64,000 bases of DNA from Undaria pinnatifida (lineage: Eukaryota; Sar; Phaeophyceae; Laminariales; Alariaceae). The position numbers were made by a program, and so were the translations under genes. Below the pieces are notes generated by a model, which did not search any database, had not been told where the DNA came from, and was given only the letters and a program-made list of their open reading frames with translations. Positions within the stretch are counted from its first letter, which is position 1. Every line of letters begins with the position of its first letter. This document shows, in pieces, positions 46,501-53,815 of the stretch. The DNA is taken from positions 4,066,913 through 4,130,912 of the forward strand of contig JABAKD010000020.1 in the NCBI GenBank assembly GCA_012845835.1, written 5' to 3'.

Positions 46501-48482
46501 CTCGGTTCAAATATTCGCGGCCGTGCTCTTGTTCGTGATCGTAGCGTGCTTGGATCAGGTGGGTGCCTTTTTTACATGTCCGCGATATGGCCATGGTTAG
46601 ATCCAGGAGGTATATTTTGTGTTCGCCTTCTTACCGTGTTCAGGTCGGAAGGATGGCTGTTTTTTGTTCGCGTTAAGATCGTCCTTCGATCCGGTGGGTT
46701 GCTTTTCTGTTCGCGGTCTTGGCGTGCTCGGATCCGGTGGGTGATTTTTCTGTTCGCTGTCACATCGTGCTTAGTCTAGATCCGGCGGGTAATTTTCTGG
46801 TTGCGTTCTCAGCGTGTTCAGATCCGGTGAGTGCTTTTCTGCTCGCGTTCGTACCGCTAGCATCCGGTAGGTGTTTTTCTGTGCACATTCATAGCGATTT
46901 CAGAGCCCACGGGAAATGTTCTGTTCCCGTTTTCGGTGTGCTCGGATCCGGTGGGTGCATTCTATTCGCGTTCTCAGTGCGTTCAGATATTGTGGGCTTC
47001 TTCTCTATGTTTACGTTCGTATCGTTCTCAGATCTGGCGGGTGACTTCCTGTTCGCGCTCTTGGCGTGCTTAAATACGGCCGGTACCTTCTCTATTCGCT
47101 ATCATACCGTGCTTAGATCGCGTCCGGTGCTTTTCTTGATTACGTTCTTACCATGCTCGGATCCGGTGGATGCTGACGCGTGCTTTCATAACGGTGACAC
47201 GTTTTCGGGAAAGAAACTCTATACAAGTATGGTTGGTAGTCGTTCTACGGTAAGCCCCAACATTTCTTGAACGACATCGCCGGCTTTGAAACCGGCTCCC
47301 GGTCGTACCTCCTAAAATATGGCTTTGAAACCAGCTCCCGGCCGTACTTCCTGAAATACGGTGCCCTTTGCCACCCCAACGTCATATTTCGATAGTTCTT
47401 TGCATACAATAAAATACTTGGAGACTTATTTGTAAGAGAACTCTTCCTCGTGTCGAGAAAATTGCTGGTTTGGGGGGGGGCTATCCTAAAATCACTCTTC
47501 GCGGGAATTCCTCCACCGAGAAAGTAGCTAATGTATTCAAAATTCCATCTATTTTGTCATATAGTACTTACACCGTGGGTTTTTTCGTCGGGTGAATCGT
47601 TCAGTTCTTGTCAAAGTTGTGTTTTTCGGTGACGTATAAAGGTATAAAGCCCCATAATCGAGGGAAGAATCTCAGCAAGAAAAACATCGGTGCATGCCTG
47701 CCGCAGATTGCGTCTGCCACAAGTGTCCCAGCAAAAGGGAAGTGGACCCCAGAAAGGGAGACGCTAGCCGCGCCTGGTTAGGCCTGTGTGATATATGTAG
47801 CAACTGAAACAAAACCGTCCAAAGGTGTCTCGCAGTTCATCCAATGGTGATCATTGCATATTTTCGACGTCGGTTGTGCTTTTTGGTGGCGATGCATAGG
47901 AAGTCCCTGAGCGGCGTGAGATACTCTAACCCAGTCCTAGGAAACCCAAATTTTTTCAATATCCGAATTATTCTGCAGGTGGGACACGCAATGCAGTGGG
48001 GCCGCAGACCATGTCGGTAAGAAGGAATCAAAGCAACACGAACCAAGAAGGCGGACACACAAAGTTTCCGATATGTGCACGCAGGTCAAGGTTGACTCTC
48101 AAGGATTTTCTTCAAACCTGAATACATCCCCATTGTATTTTGTTCCCGGTGTCGCCCCTTTCCGACCAATTTTCCGCGTTCGCTTCCTTGGCAGTTTTAT
48201 GTAGGGGTTTCTTTGGCCATTAACAATTCCACGGGACCGGCTCGGCGCGGGGAGCTGAACGGGATCTCCATGACTTTGAGCTCCATCGTAAGGTCAACAT
48301 CCCCCCTCATCTCCTCTGCACTGTTCGCATATTCCATCGACGGCGACCACCCTTTCCCGTTCGACTACCACTTCGCCTTTTTATCCCTCGCCCTGGTCAG
48401 ATTGACGGTTGCTTGCATGGGATGGAACCGGGTATGCGATAACGGCGGCGTAGGCGTAGACGCTGTGTTTTTTGGGGAGTAG
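19441..48482 (+). CDS. major facilitator transporter, ZIFL/TetA-like (nine-exon gene, whole span)
   Basis: I assembled this gene by linking segments of one transporter family through GT..AG junctions with matching phases. Exons: 19441-19579, 20934-21117, 22436-22539, 23762-23867, 25245-25355, 26022-26307 (uncertain), 45452-45547, 46337-46558 and 48195-48482. They sum to 1536 nt, 511 residues plus stop, near the usual length for 12-helix MFS carriers. Motif A (GMVSDRYG, residues 69-76), RFLLGLLNG in helix 4, GHVIGPGVGG in helix 5, a hydrophilic central loop (about 215-305), TLWALSS...GGL after helix 7 and NNSTGPARRGELNGISMT before helix 11 match the ZIFL-type pattern. Such proteins are proton-coupled exporters in vacuolar or plasma membranes; the substrate cannot be read. 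The sixth intron is about 19 kb and contains the satellite and an OTU gene. Confidence 0.82.
19580..20933 (+). other. MFS intron 1
   Basis: Non-coding. It includes a fragment related to the CTATCGTAG element (about 19930-20080, with GGGGCTCCTTAACCCC and a GTTCATCGGGTC block shared with 44977-44988). A short TTTTAGGGTTAGGG stretch is present near 20075 but is far too short to be a telomeric tract. The 133-codon frame here is not supported. Confidence 0.5.
20934..21117 (+). CDS. MFS transporter exon 2
   Basis: The acceptor CTACAG/GA completes a Gly codon to give AGHHAGLLCAGFMTGRSVSS. The exon carries helix 2, the cytoplasmic motif A loop HFWGMVSDRYGCRFVM, helix 3 and the start of helix 4 (AWAVTLR). 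The second Arg of the usual G-R-R is Cys-Arg here. The donor is CTCAG/GTGGGG, phase 2. Confidence 0.9.
21362..21622 (+). mobile_element. tRNA-derived SINE-like element, copy 1
   Basis: It starts GCCCCGGTGGCGTATCAGGT (box A-like), and about 50 bp later has GAGGTCGAATCCCC (box B-like), followed by a non-tRNA body that ends near CACGGCTTGTCCA. A diverged copy lies in reverse at 55085-55354, where box B reads GAGTTCGAATCC. Two RNA polymerase III promoter boxes at tRNA spacing plus a shared unrelated body is the definition of a SINE. It lies in intron 2 of the transporter, sense orientation. Confidence 0.65.
21900..22131. mobile_element. inverted-repeat element with ~60-bp arms
   Basis: The left arm (21900-21958, GAGCTCCCAAAG .. 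CTCAGAAAAAA .. ATCGTAGCACG) is matched in reverse by the right arm (about 22068-22131, TGCTACGAT .. TTTTTTCTGAG .. TTTGGGAGCTTAG). The arms carry the same ATCGTAGCAC motif as the satellite seed, pointing inward. No coding capacity. It lies in intron 2. Confidence 0.6.
22195..22335 (+). repeat. CTATCGTAG dispersed element, unexpanded copy
   Basis: Blocks in order: ACTCATTTCGACGA, GGTCAAGGAACCCCGTC, TTCAGAG, then CATCGTAGCACGCGTCGTTT. The same order appears at 26930-27020 (running into the satellite) and at 51170-51285. Here only one copy of the ATCGTAGC motif is present. Confidence 0.5.
22436..22539 (+). CDS. MFS transporter exon 3
   Basis: Short 104-nt exon. The acceptor CCCAG/G restores Arg, giving RFLLGLLNGTLVAGKTIVSD, then VCGKEHDTVGMGVVT. 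This is the helix 4 R-F-L-L-G..N-G signature and the loop to helix 5, exactly the piece missing between exons 2 and 4. The donor is ACTG/GTGAGA, phase 1. Confidence 0.9.
22540..23761 (+). other. MFS intron 3
   Basis: No gene content recognised beyond the intron. The minus-strand frame at 22464-22778 overlaps exon 3 and is a shadow. Confidence 0.5.
23762..23867 (+). CDS. MFS transporter exon 4
   Basis: The acceptor CCACAG/CT completes Ala; the exon encodes ASFSLGHVIGPGVGGMLSEP and ATYHSDTFSESGIFG. It holds helix 5 with the antiporter-type motif C (G..IGPGVGG). The donor is GGGAG/GTGATG, phase 2. Confidence 0.9.
23868..25244 (+). other. MFS intron 4
   Basis: Non-coding. A poly-G run lies at about 23897-23911. 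A segment at about 24915-25110 shares blocks with 44930-45165 (GTCGTGCACC, CTCCTCAGTTGAAAAACC against CTCCTCGGTTCAGAAACC), another piece of the CTATCGTAG element family. Confidence 0.45.
25245..25355 (+). CDS. MFS transporter exon 5
   Basis: The acceptor GGACAG/G completes Arg; the exon encodes RYPYLLPNVVLAGMALLSLP and LVLFFLKDSKHAESDNS (helix 6 and the start of the central loop). The donor CAAC/GTGAGT is strong, phase 2. A 218-codon frame on the same strand overlaps it out of register and is not a gene. Confidence 0.9.
25757..25905 (+). repeat. degenerate duplicate of the exon 6 upstream region
   Basis: Compared with about 25950-26062, this stretch shares the order TCTTGGTGC, GTGGCGGT, GCGAAGGAAACGACGACGAC in diverged form, about 200 bp away. 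It is a local direct duplication covering the 5' part of the candidate exon 6. Confidence 0.45.
26022..26307 (+). CDS. MFS transporter exon 6, central loop (boundaries uncertain)
   Basis: An open frame with Asp/Asn/Lys-rich content, then PLPIDADGGTRVPSWMLSAT and CCGSNTSALFW, fits the poorly conserved cytoplasmic loop between helices 6 and 7. It is the only nearby frame that accepts phase 2 from exon 5 and delivers phase 0 to exon 7 (donor CTGG/GTATAA at 26307). In-phase acceptors occur at 26022, 26049 and 26160, so the start is open. The acceptor tracts are weak. A separate exon carrying the start of helix 7 could still be hidden in the large intron. Confidence 0.45.
26780..27008 (+). repeat. 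CTATCGTAG element copy at the left edge of the satellite
   Basis: It includes one inverted unit pair (GTGCTACGATAGAGGCTACG, 26792-26811), the block CCATGGCCTAGGTAT, and GGTCAAGGAGCCCCGTCACTCAGAAG. These blocks also occur at about 51149-51235 in the same order. The satellite begins exactly where the unexpanded copies have their single CTATCGTAG. Confidence 0.6.
27009..42683 (+). repeat. 12-bp satellite array (TATCGTAGCCTC), 15.7 kb
   Basis: About 1,300 units of a 12-bp motif TATCGTAGCCTC with variants such as TCTATAGTAGCC, TGTATCGTAGCC, TTTATCGTAGCC, TCTTTCGTAGCC and TCTGTCGTAGCC. Twelve is divisible by three and two of three frames on each strand lack stops, so long artificial frames appear (ASIV, YRSL, EATI and RGYD peptides, up to 458 codons); I do not regard them as genes. 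The order of variants is itself repeated: a marker block TAGCCTCGTTCGTGCCTCTG occurs about 25 times at spacings near 254, 505, 625, 755 or longer. Larger copies are offset by 2718, 2262 and 1219 bp. It lies wholly within intron 6 of the transporter. Each unit holds one CpG. Confidence 0.97.
40150..42588 (+). repeat. near-identical 1219-bp tandem duplication in the satellite
   Basis: The stretch about 40150-41369 is repeated at about 41370-42588 with very few differences (for example CTCTATCGTAACC against CTCCATCGTAACC near 41100 and 42318). It includes irregular words such as CTTCCAGAGCAGCC and GTAGCCATTATATG, so the match is not due to the short unit alone. This is the youngest visible duplication in the array. 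Confidence 0.8.
42765..43331 (-). CDS. OTU-type cysteine protease, antisense in the transporter intron
   Basis: The minus frame of 188 codons ends at TAA (42767-42765). After an Asn/Ser/Asp-rich leader it reads WSIIPEIGDGACLLRCISRR, which has the OTU active-site block D-G-x-C-L-x-R with catalytic Cys (about residue 45). EEYLHFMSQPYAYATNVELV and AATQLYGVDFRI match the middle of the fold, and CDILLYYPHSFHYASL supplies the catalytic His (H-Y block). OTU enzymes cleave ubiquitin chains; such domains also occur in transposons and large viruses. No in-frame ATG precedes the catalytic Cys. An in-frame TAA at 43334-43332 separates it from a further open stretch to 43532, so the gene is either spliced or broken. 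The plus-strand frame 42710-42940 is its shadow. Confidence 0.75.
   Translation of the reverse strand, partial: QIDTNDSSNSSDSSTNPSDSENDQDNNSGNNNNSGQWSIIPEIGDGACLLRCISRRVHNNPALHHIVRAHIIAHITTNLYTVIPGSGFNTFHDSILAGANQELVEVAGSQPTTYSSVEEYLHFMSQPYAYATNVELVAATQLYGVDFRITYHTEPQQYPNPPPPNVCDILLYYPHSFHYASLRYTPSA
43332..43532 (-). pseudogene. possible upstream part of the OTU gene
   Basis: A 66-codon frame (MNYVITVSSPSQLTRWLPYS... ending TRGKILDTENK) is in the same register as the OTU frame and stops at the TAA directly in front of it. It contains no domain I know. It may be the N-terminal part of the OTU protein cut off by a nonsense change, or intron/UTR. Confidence 0.3.
43800..43839. other. perfect 14-bp inverted repeat (hairpin)
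   Basis: AAATATGCACTTGG at 43800-43813 is followed after 12 bases by its exact reverse complement at 43826-43839. It lies between the OTU gene and the satellite island. Function is unknown. Confidence 0.85.
43840..44640. other. non-coding block between OTU gene and satellite island
   Basis: No gene recognised. Frames up to 105 codons (43911-44228) have no familiar motif. Together with 42684-43839 this forms the 1.96-kb non-satellite block that separates the main array from the island. Confidence 0.45.
44641..44906 (+). repeat. satellite island of the 12-bp unit
   Basis: About 22 units of the same TATCGTAGCCTC motif. It ends in CTATCGTAGCACGCG, the motif of the unexpanded dispersed element, so its right edge lines up with that element. 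It is separated from the main array by 1.96 kb. Confidence 0.95.
44907..45190 (+). repeat. CTATCGTAG element, right part
   Basis: It contains CCGAAATGTCGCTC, TTTTTCGTGCACCCAGGCCA, TTCATCGGGTC and ACATCGGTGCATTTTAAG. Related blocks occur at 19965-20045, 24985-25110 and 47680-47695. It directly follows the satellite island. Confidence 0.5.
45452..45547 (+). CDS. MFS transporter exon 7
   Basis: The acceptor GTGCGCAG/ATT follows a C/T-rich tract; the exon encodes ITYTGFETVLTLWALSSIEK and GGLDWSVLEIGQ, which is helix 7, the conserved L-W-A and the G-G-L loop before helix 8. The exon is 32 codons in phase 0 at both ends. The donor is GCAG/GTGGGA. It lies beyond the satellite, 19 kb from the preceding exon. 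Confidence 0.9.
45548..46336 (+). other. MFS intron 7
   Basis: Non-coding. A block starting TTTCAACGATTGTAG or TTTCAACGATCATAG recurs three times (about 45730, 45788 and 45849), a small degenerate tandem repeat. Confidence 0.5.
46337..46558 (+). CDS. MFS transporter exon 8
   Basis: The acceptor GAAAAG/GTT joins in phase 0 to give IGQ-VFFASGVMLLLFELFAVP. Helices 8, 9 and most of 10 follow: PRLGIRFCQRLSSVIEVPLY, then VLLFVIVACLDQ. 74 codons, no stop. The donor TCAG/GTGGGT is the first of a series of similar sites in a tandem array that begins at this junction. Confidence 0.9.
46515..47175 (+). repeat. ~44-bp tandem array starting at the exon 8 splice donor
   Basis: About 14-15 diverged units of 40-48 bp with the consensus TTCGCGTTCTTAGCGTGCTC followed by GGATCCGGTGGGTG and a T-rich stretch. 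The exon 8 end reads TTCGTGATCGTAGCGTGCTT followed by GGATCAG/GTGGGTG, so the first unit is the exon-intron junction itself. Unit junctions lie near 46559, 46606, 46650, 46692, 46735, 46783, 46825, 46865, 46909, 46949, 46990, 47035, 47077, 47123 and 47165. Frame 46719-47270 is open only because of this array. Confidence 0.85.
47176..48194 (+). other. remainder of MFS intron 8
   Basis: Non-coding. About 47284-47352 has a tandem pair of a unit GGCTTTGAAACC.GCTCCCGG related to 2927-2990. The acceptor of exon 9 lies at 48194. Confidence 0.5.
48195..48482 (+). CDS. MFS transporter exon 9 (last)
   Basis: The acceptor follows a pyrimidine tract (CTTCCTTGGCAG/TTT), phase 0, giving CLDQ-FYVGVSLAINNSTGP, ARRGELNGISMTLSSIVRST and FPFDYHFAFLSL (helices 10-12). 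The frame runs to a stop at 48480-48482. A donor-like GTATGC at 48432 leaves open a further exon, but the 17 extra residues plus stop are a plausible tail. Confidence 0.85.
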   Translation, partial: FYVGVSLAINNSTGPARRGELNGISMTLSSIVRSTSPLISSALFAYSIDGDHPFPFDYHFAFLSLALVRLTVACMGWNRVCDNGGVGVDAVFFGE

Positions 48483-48761
48483 CTCTACTCTAGCAAAAAT
48501 GGCAGCAATTGCTTTTCATAATCGCTTTTTACATTCATTCTTGCACAGCTTGTAGGAAGGGTTACCCTTAGCAGGGGCTTTCTGGAAAAGCCATGGCAAC
48601 AGGTGCCTTCGCTTCTTCCACCCAGTTATACACCTCGGCGGGACCTATACGAGTAGATGTAGGTTAGACAGGCTCGTTCGGTCACAGCTCTACTGTAGGA
48701 GGGCGGGGGGGGAGGGGGGGGCGGGGGGTTACTCGTTTGCCGCTTGACTAAGCAATTGAAG
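48480..48761. other. transporter 3' flank
   Basis: No gene recognised. A G-run block is present at 48703-48728. No clear polyadenylation signal was identified. Confidence 0.4.
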
Positions 48762-48969
48762 CATTGCCAATGAACCTTCTCGGGACGGAGCAGGGGAGGG
48801 TCTCGATGACGACGATCTCTGTCGCGAGATCGATATTTCTCGTCCTCTCTTTAGCACTGTTCGCGTTTTTCATTAACAGAACCCCACCCCCCTCATCCCC
48901 TTCAACTGCCACTGGTAGTTTTTCTTGCTCCGCTTGGACCGACTGACCGTTAATTGTACAGGATGGAAC
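48762..48969 (+). pseudogene. decayed duplicate of the last transporter exon
   Basis: Aligned to exon 9, this stretch keeps the order of GGAGCTGAACGG-like, ATCTCTGTCGCGAGATCG, TTAGCACTGTTCGCG, TTTTTCTTGCTCCG and ACCGTTAATTGTACAGGATG. Translated in pieces it gives LALFAFFIN and, in another frame, FFLLRLDRLTVNCTGWN against exon 9 AFLSLALVRLTVACMGWN. It carries frameshifts and starts only about 280 bp past the transporter stop. It is a tandem exon copy that has lost coding ability. Confidence 0.7.
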
Positions 48970-49606
48970 AAGAGATGAAACAGAGTTCGGCACTGTAGGG
49001 AAAACCGCTATGATTTTCAAAGAGTATATCTGGTAAAGTGGCTGCGACATACCTAAGAGGGACAAAAACTTTAGATTTTGGTCCCGGCGTACTGTAGGAT
49101 TGGCTCGAAATGTGTGCACGCCGGCGTGCCCCGAAGCAATCGAGGAAGCTGGGTATACCTGTGCTGGAGCCAAATGAACTTTTGAGGCGCGTGGCAGTAG
49201 CGCAGACAGACCCCAGCGACGGCGACTGTGTACATGTTATCTTGGTTCGAATACCAGATATATACCAGATACGTATGGCATTCAGGATGTACCCACCACT
49301 ACTGGTGATGATATATACTTCAAAGTATAGCTCAAAGCGTGCGCGGTACTCGCACTTTGACGAAAGCCATGCGGGCTAATACTCTAGATGACGTCCCTAA
49401 GACAGGAATAATAAGGCTCTCGAGGTGTGCGTGTGACAGATGCAATTGATGTGTCAAGCACTGGGCCGGCATCGGGGGGTGCTCTATCCGATGCGACATG
49501 TGGCAGATGTGCAAGCCCAACGGTAAGCTCAGGTTGGTGCTAGCGGACATTGGAGACAGTGCACGATTATAGCTGCGGGAGACCAAATGCTGCGGGATTC
49601 GGCGAC
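48970..49606. other. no gene recognised
   Basis: Frames of 84-89 codons on both strands show no conserved motif. It probably belongs to the gypsy remnant that follows (its 3' untranslated part). Confidence 0.35.
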
Positions 49607-50224
49607 TTAACGACAGTACAGTAGAACGGAATCATCTCGTGACATTGCAAAATCACACTGATATGGCGCGAGGCGTCTAGCTGACGAGGGTATTCCTTTA
49701 CCACTGAAAATGTATATGCGATGCCACCCATACCCTCCGTTTACGACCATATTACTCTCCACTGTGAAAAGGGTGATCATTGGTTTGAGCACTGAGCCCT
49801 CAAGATCGGGGAGAGGGAGATTGGTTCCTAATAACACATCGTCAAGCCCTTCGAGGTCGGAGGCAGGCAGTAAAGAGCGGATATCGTACTTATACATCTG
49901 ACTAAGGTGAACTGTGACTTCAGATGGTTGCCCATCATTCGTTCGCCGTATGCGCCACATACGGTATTTGGTCTCGGGCAGTATATTGACCTCGCCAACA
50001 AAGTAATAGTTTGAGATGGGAACATCGTCTTCCAAAAACGGAAGGTAGACTAATAAGTGAAAGTCTGTTTTACATTTTGGGAAGAGCAACTTCTCAGTTA
50101 CTGCCGCGTGTTTGTCCGCTCGTTCTTTGAGGTTACGACGAACTAACTCGTATGCTAATTGCATTTTTTCGACCGGGTTACTGGTATAATCGAGTTTGGA
50201 CTGCGGCTCGAAGGTTGACGGCAC
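49607..50224 (-). pseudogene. Ty3/gypsy pol C-terminal segment
   Basis: An uninterrupted 205-codon minus frame. EKMQLAYELVRRNLKERADK, then HAAVTEKLLFPKCKTDFHLL, VYLPF, LPETKYRMWRI and EVTVHLSQMYKY follow the order of the region after the integrase core in gypsy-type polyproteins (helical linker, G-D-x-V-L-V-like strand, V-H-L-S-x-M block). The catalytic core upstream is not recognisable, so this is a fragment even though it has no stop. Confidence 0.6.
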
Positions 50225-50495
50225 TCCTGAGAATGAGATTCACACGTAGAACAGCGGCCCTTCCTAACATAGAACTAAGAAATTGTTACGGCGACCAGCG
50301 TGGGGGCGCAAATGTACTAAAGGTCGTGGTCTCAACAGCGACGCATTGGGCGCAGAGAAGAGGGCGGTCACTCTATTGGTGTGAGGCGGATTTTTCATCA
50401 CGTAGACGGTTTCATTTGCGTGAAATTACCACCTCTCCTAGGGGACAGGGCGCTCGGCTGAGCATCATCCCGTCGTAACAACCTGGTGTTCAGTC

Positions 50496-51024
50496 CTATT
50501 CAGTTATTAATAACCTCCGTGAGAAAGAAAGAAAAGTCAAAAGTCGATCGTGAGGCGGCAAACCGCTGTTCGCACGTGAATGGACGCTGCTCACTCCTAT
50601 GTATACGTCGTCCTCCGTGCTTAAGATGCTCAGACGCTTGATTACGCCGCTGGTGACTTGAAAACTTGGACAATTTGTCGATGTGTTCGGTTGGAATCTC
50701 GGAGAAATTAAATGTGCAATTAGATACTGAATACTGGTGCGAACACTGAAGGCGGCATAGTGAGTCATGAGTATATCTGGGGCTGTACAGTTCCTTAGAT
50801 CCGACCCACCGCTGTATCATGGTGAACCCAGCGAGATGAGGATAACACAAGAGAGACATTAGTGAACGTTCAGGTAGATAGGACCAGGACACAGTGCCAG
50901 AAGTACAAGTTACAACAAAAACTACGGGTGTGTGGGCTGTCGAAATCATGGCATGGGATCTGATGCTGTGGAAAATGTTCGTGTCATGGAACCGAGTTTT
51001 TCCATACTCTACCCTACGTAACAA
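50496..51024 (-). pseudogene. probable gypsy integrase N-terminal remnant
   Basis: A 174-codon minus frame holds LLCYPHLAGFTMIQRWVGSK and ELYSPRYTHDSLCRLQCSHQ, which resembles the H-H-C-C zinc-binding domain before a gypsy integrase core (His spacing then C-x-x-C-like). It lies upstream of the pol C-terminal piece on the same strand, about 270 bp away. The match is weak. Confidence 0.35.
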
Positions 51025-51300
51025 TTTTGACTCATGCTAAGATAGGGGTGCACCCATCTGTTTCTCAGGCTCTTACTTTCAGGGGCTCTGTTTCCAACCC
51101 GAAACCTGACGTTGAGAAAAATTAGGAGTACCATCCGATGAATATTTCCATGGCCTAGGTATTTAAAAATTCATTTTGCGAAAAGAAAAAAGAAATACGG
51201 ACAAATTTGGGTTAAGAAGCACCGTCACTAAGAAAACGTTTTTAGTAAAAAATTGCTATCTCTATCGTAGGACGCGTCATTTGATGTCGCGCGAGAGCCA
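51025..51300 (+). repeat. CTATCGTAG dispersed element, unexpanded copy
   Basis: Same order of blocks as the satellite's left flank: CCATGGCCTAGGTAT, GGGTTAAGAAGCACCGTCAC, AAGAAAACG, then one CTCTATCGTAGGACGCGTCA. Where the satellite starts at 27009, this copy has a single unit. Confidence 0.6.
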
Positions 51301-52793
51301 GGTGCAGGCCGGCTCTTTCGTACCCACATCTGCGGTGTTAGAGCAGATGGTGTGCGGCACCAAGAGTAAAGGTAAACACACTGAACGTTGCTCGTCTGGG
51401 AAGAGGTAAGTATCTTGCATAGGTACCACAAGCTAGGGGTGACCTCTGTACATAGCTAAGGCCACACTTTGAAACAATAGGAGGGCTCGTTGTTTGGCCA
51501 CCGCGCACACACACAGAACATCAGTAATTAACACAGATGCGGTGACCCCCTGTGGCATTTGCCGAGCAGTCGCCGCTTGACACTGCTTGACCCTCGTGTA
51601 CATCGATCGCAATGGTCTGCAGAATGTCGTGGCGTGTGCTAGACATCCTTGGCGTGGTTGCAGCATAGAAAGGCACATCCTCAAGAGCAGCAGAACGACA
51701 ACAGCAGCAGCAGCGAGCTGGATTATTCGTTGACATGTCCACAATATCTACAAGGGCTTCGCGTTGCGGACGGGTGACGCTGCCCGAAAACGACAGACGC
51801 TAAGACTAGCAGATCGTTGTGCGTATTGTATACGTATTGTTACCTTCTTGCATACCAGTCTGAATCAGAATGGAAAGGACATTTGGAAGACAATGATTAT
51901 AAGGGACATTTCAAAAAGAAGCGGTTATCGTAAACCTAGAACCGTTTTACATTGGTATCACCATGCAGGTAGGCCAAAGCGTCGAACATTCCATTGATTA
52001 ACCAGGGGATGTTCAGTTGTTAGCCCCCCCCCCCATTCCTGGGATTTCGCGCAGTTCTTCCTGTAAGGATTTTATGGGAGTTTGACTGAGCTCTCCCTGG
52101 TCGAACAATTGACCTTTTTACATTAGTTTTTGTATGGTAATCTTTGTTGTTTCAGCTATCCCAAAAGAACTACTCGTTGCGATGCTTATCATATGTCATT
52201 GCTCTCAACCGGTCGGCGGAAGCAAATGAACAGGTCCGAGCAGTACTTGGTTGCGTCGACGTGGTCGGCATTAAAAAAAAAGACGTTTCAAGTAAAATAA
52301 TTTGTGGTCATGCCGAGAACCGAACTCGCGCCGTCTGATTCGTAGTGTATGTTGCAATAGTTTGACCAGAGTGCAAATGTCACCTAAATTTAATGACAGA
52401 TTGGTACTAATAAATGTGATGCGATGCAATCATGATCCAGCACAAAGTGAGACACATTTTTTTTCTCTCGTCTTTAAGTGTCTAACAAAACCACTCAAAG
52501 AACGAGGGGGGGCATGACCGGGTGACTTGATGACATTGCATTTAGATTAGGCTTGCTTACATGTAAACTTTGTACCTGGTACCTGTTACACTATTAACTT
52601 CATAGCACATAATACATTATATGTTTTTGGGCGGGGGGGTTCGGTCAGGAGTTTTTTCCCATCTCGGCCTCAGTATGCGATTCTCGGAACTGGAATTCTA
52701 GGTGAAGTAGCTTCGTTCGAGCGCTGTCTTCGGGGGTCGGCTGAAACGCTCCTCGCCCTGTCGTATCCGTTCCGCACTCCTGGCCGGGATCGG
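51301..52793. other. no gene recognised
   Basis: Nothing conserved on either strand. A CAG/CTG-rich patch lies near 51690-51715. A T-arm-like sequence at about 52309-52335 (minus strand) lacks a tRNA body. Confidence 0.4.
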
Positions 52794-52975
52794 GTGCGTG
52801 GGCTGGGCGAGACAAGCGAGAGGTGCGAAATTTTTTGTATTTTGGGGGGTATACGCCGGAGCTGTTCTTGGATCTTGGCATATGCAGAGTTAGAAAAAAA
52901 CATATGGGAAAATATGTGTTTCCAAGTTGGCATCATTTCCCAATTGGCTTTTTATTTCGTCCCCGCCACACTTTT
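52794..52975 (+). repeat. diverged direct repeat C, copy 1
   Basis: It matches about 53650-53815: GCGAGACAAGCGAGAGGTGC, AATTTT.GTATTTTGG, CTTGGATCTTG.CAT, AGTTAGAAAAAA.ATA and CCAA.T.GGCATCATTTCC in the same order. No coding content. Confidence 0.55.
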
Positions 52976-53059
52976 TTCACGGTCACACCTCGAAGCGTTT
53001 GGCCTATTGTCGTACGACTGCTGTGTCGCTGCTTTTCGATATCGGATTTCACGGTTAAA

Positions 53060-53649
53060 TACCTTTGTTCGAGCGTTCGTAGTTTTTCGAGGGGGGCCGT
53101 TCCCTACTCAACGACATCATTACACCCAGTGTCCGTGCTGACTGTTCCTCCTATAGAAATATACAACTTAGTTTTATTTGGTCACAGACTGTGAGACAGA
53201 GTAAACCAAACACTCGCAACTAATCGCCAAGGTATAAAGCAAGTGAAATGCTAGAGTACCGGGTACGAGATCACAACAGAACAGGCCAGACCATGAAGAA
53301 AAAATAGAAAGTGAGCACATCGAACGAAGTGGTCGCCTTTAAAAGTCGCAGTACGAGATACAATGTTTGTCAGTCTTTTTCGTTGCCGCTCCAAAGTGCC
53401 GTTCCGTACGTATTGGTCCACGATCAACGATCCATCTTTCAGGACCGTGTAATAAATATATCACACTAGTTCCACGTATATCTATCCCCACAAACGAAAC
53501 GTGGATGCACTTCTCAAGGTAGGTGTGATTATCAAGGTAGTAGTGTTTCGAACGCTCTGTTGTGTTGTTGCATGAATTGCGCTGGCTACTGACTGTTTTT
53601 GTTGTTAGTTGCTGGCCAATCCGTTCAGCACCTCGACGACGTGAACGCC
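53060..53649. other. no gene recognised
   Basis: No supported feature. About 53150-53215 and 900-950 share GTCACAGACTGTG/CCACAGTCTGTGACC words, which may be another dispersed fragment. Confidence 0.3.
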
Positions 53650-53815
53650 GATGGATGCTGAGCGAGACAAGCGAGAAGCGCGCAAAAAATTGGAATTTTG
53701 GAGGGTACTCTCCAGTTATTCTTCGGACCTTGATGCATGGAGAGATTGAAAAAATATACTTGGCACGACATTATTTCCAAATATACGTCATATTTTGTCC
53801 CAAAAACAAATAATA
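53650..53815 (+). repeat. diverged direct repeat C, copy 2
   Basis: Counterpart of 52794-52975 with GCGAGACAAGCGAGAAGCGC and ATATACTTGGCACGACATTA. The two copies are about 0.86 kb apart. Confidence 0.55.

Noticed and set aside
46719-47270. 183-codon frame
   Set aside because: It consists of the ~44-bp tandem array in intron 8; openness follows from the repeat. It matters only if decoy donors are used.
52300-52400. tRNA gene on the minus strand
   Set aside because: A T-arm-like stem-loop is present, but the loop lacks the near-invariant A and no matching acceptor or anticodon stem could be placed.
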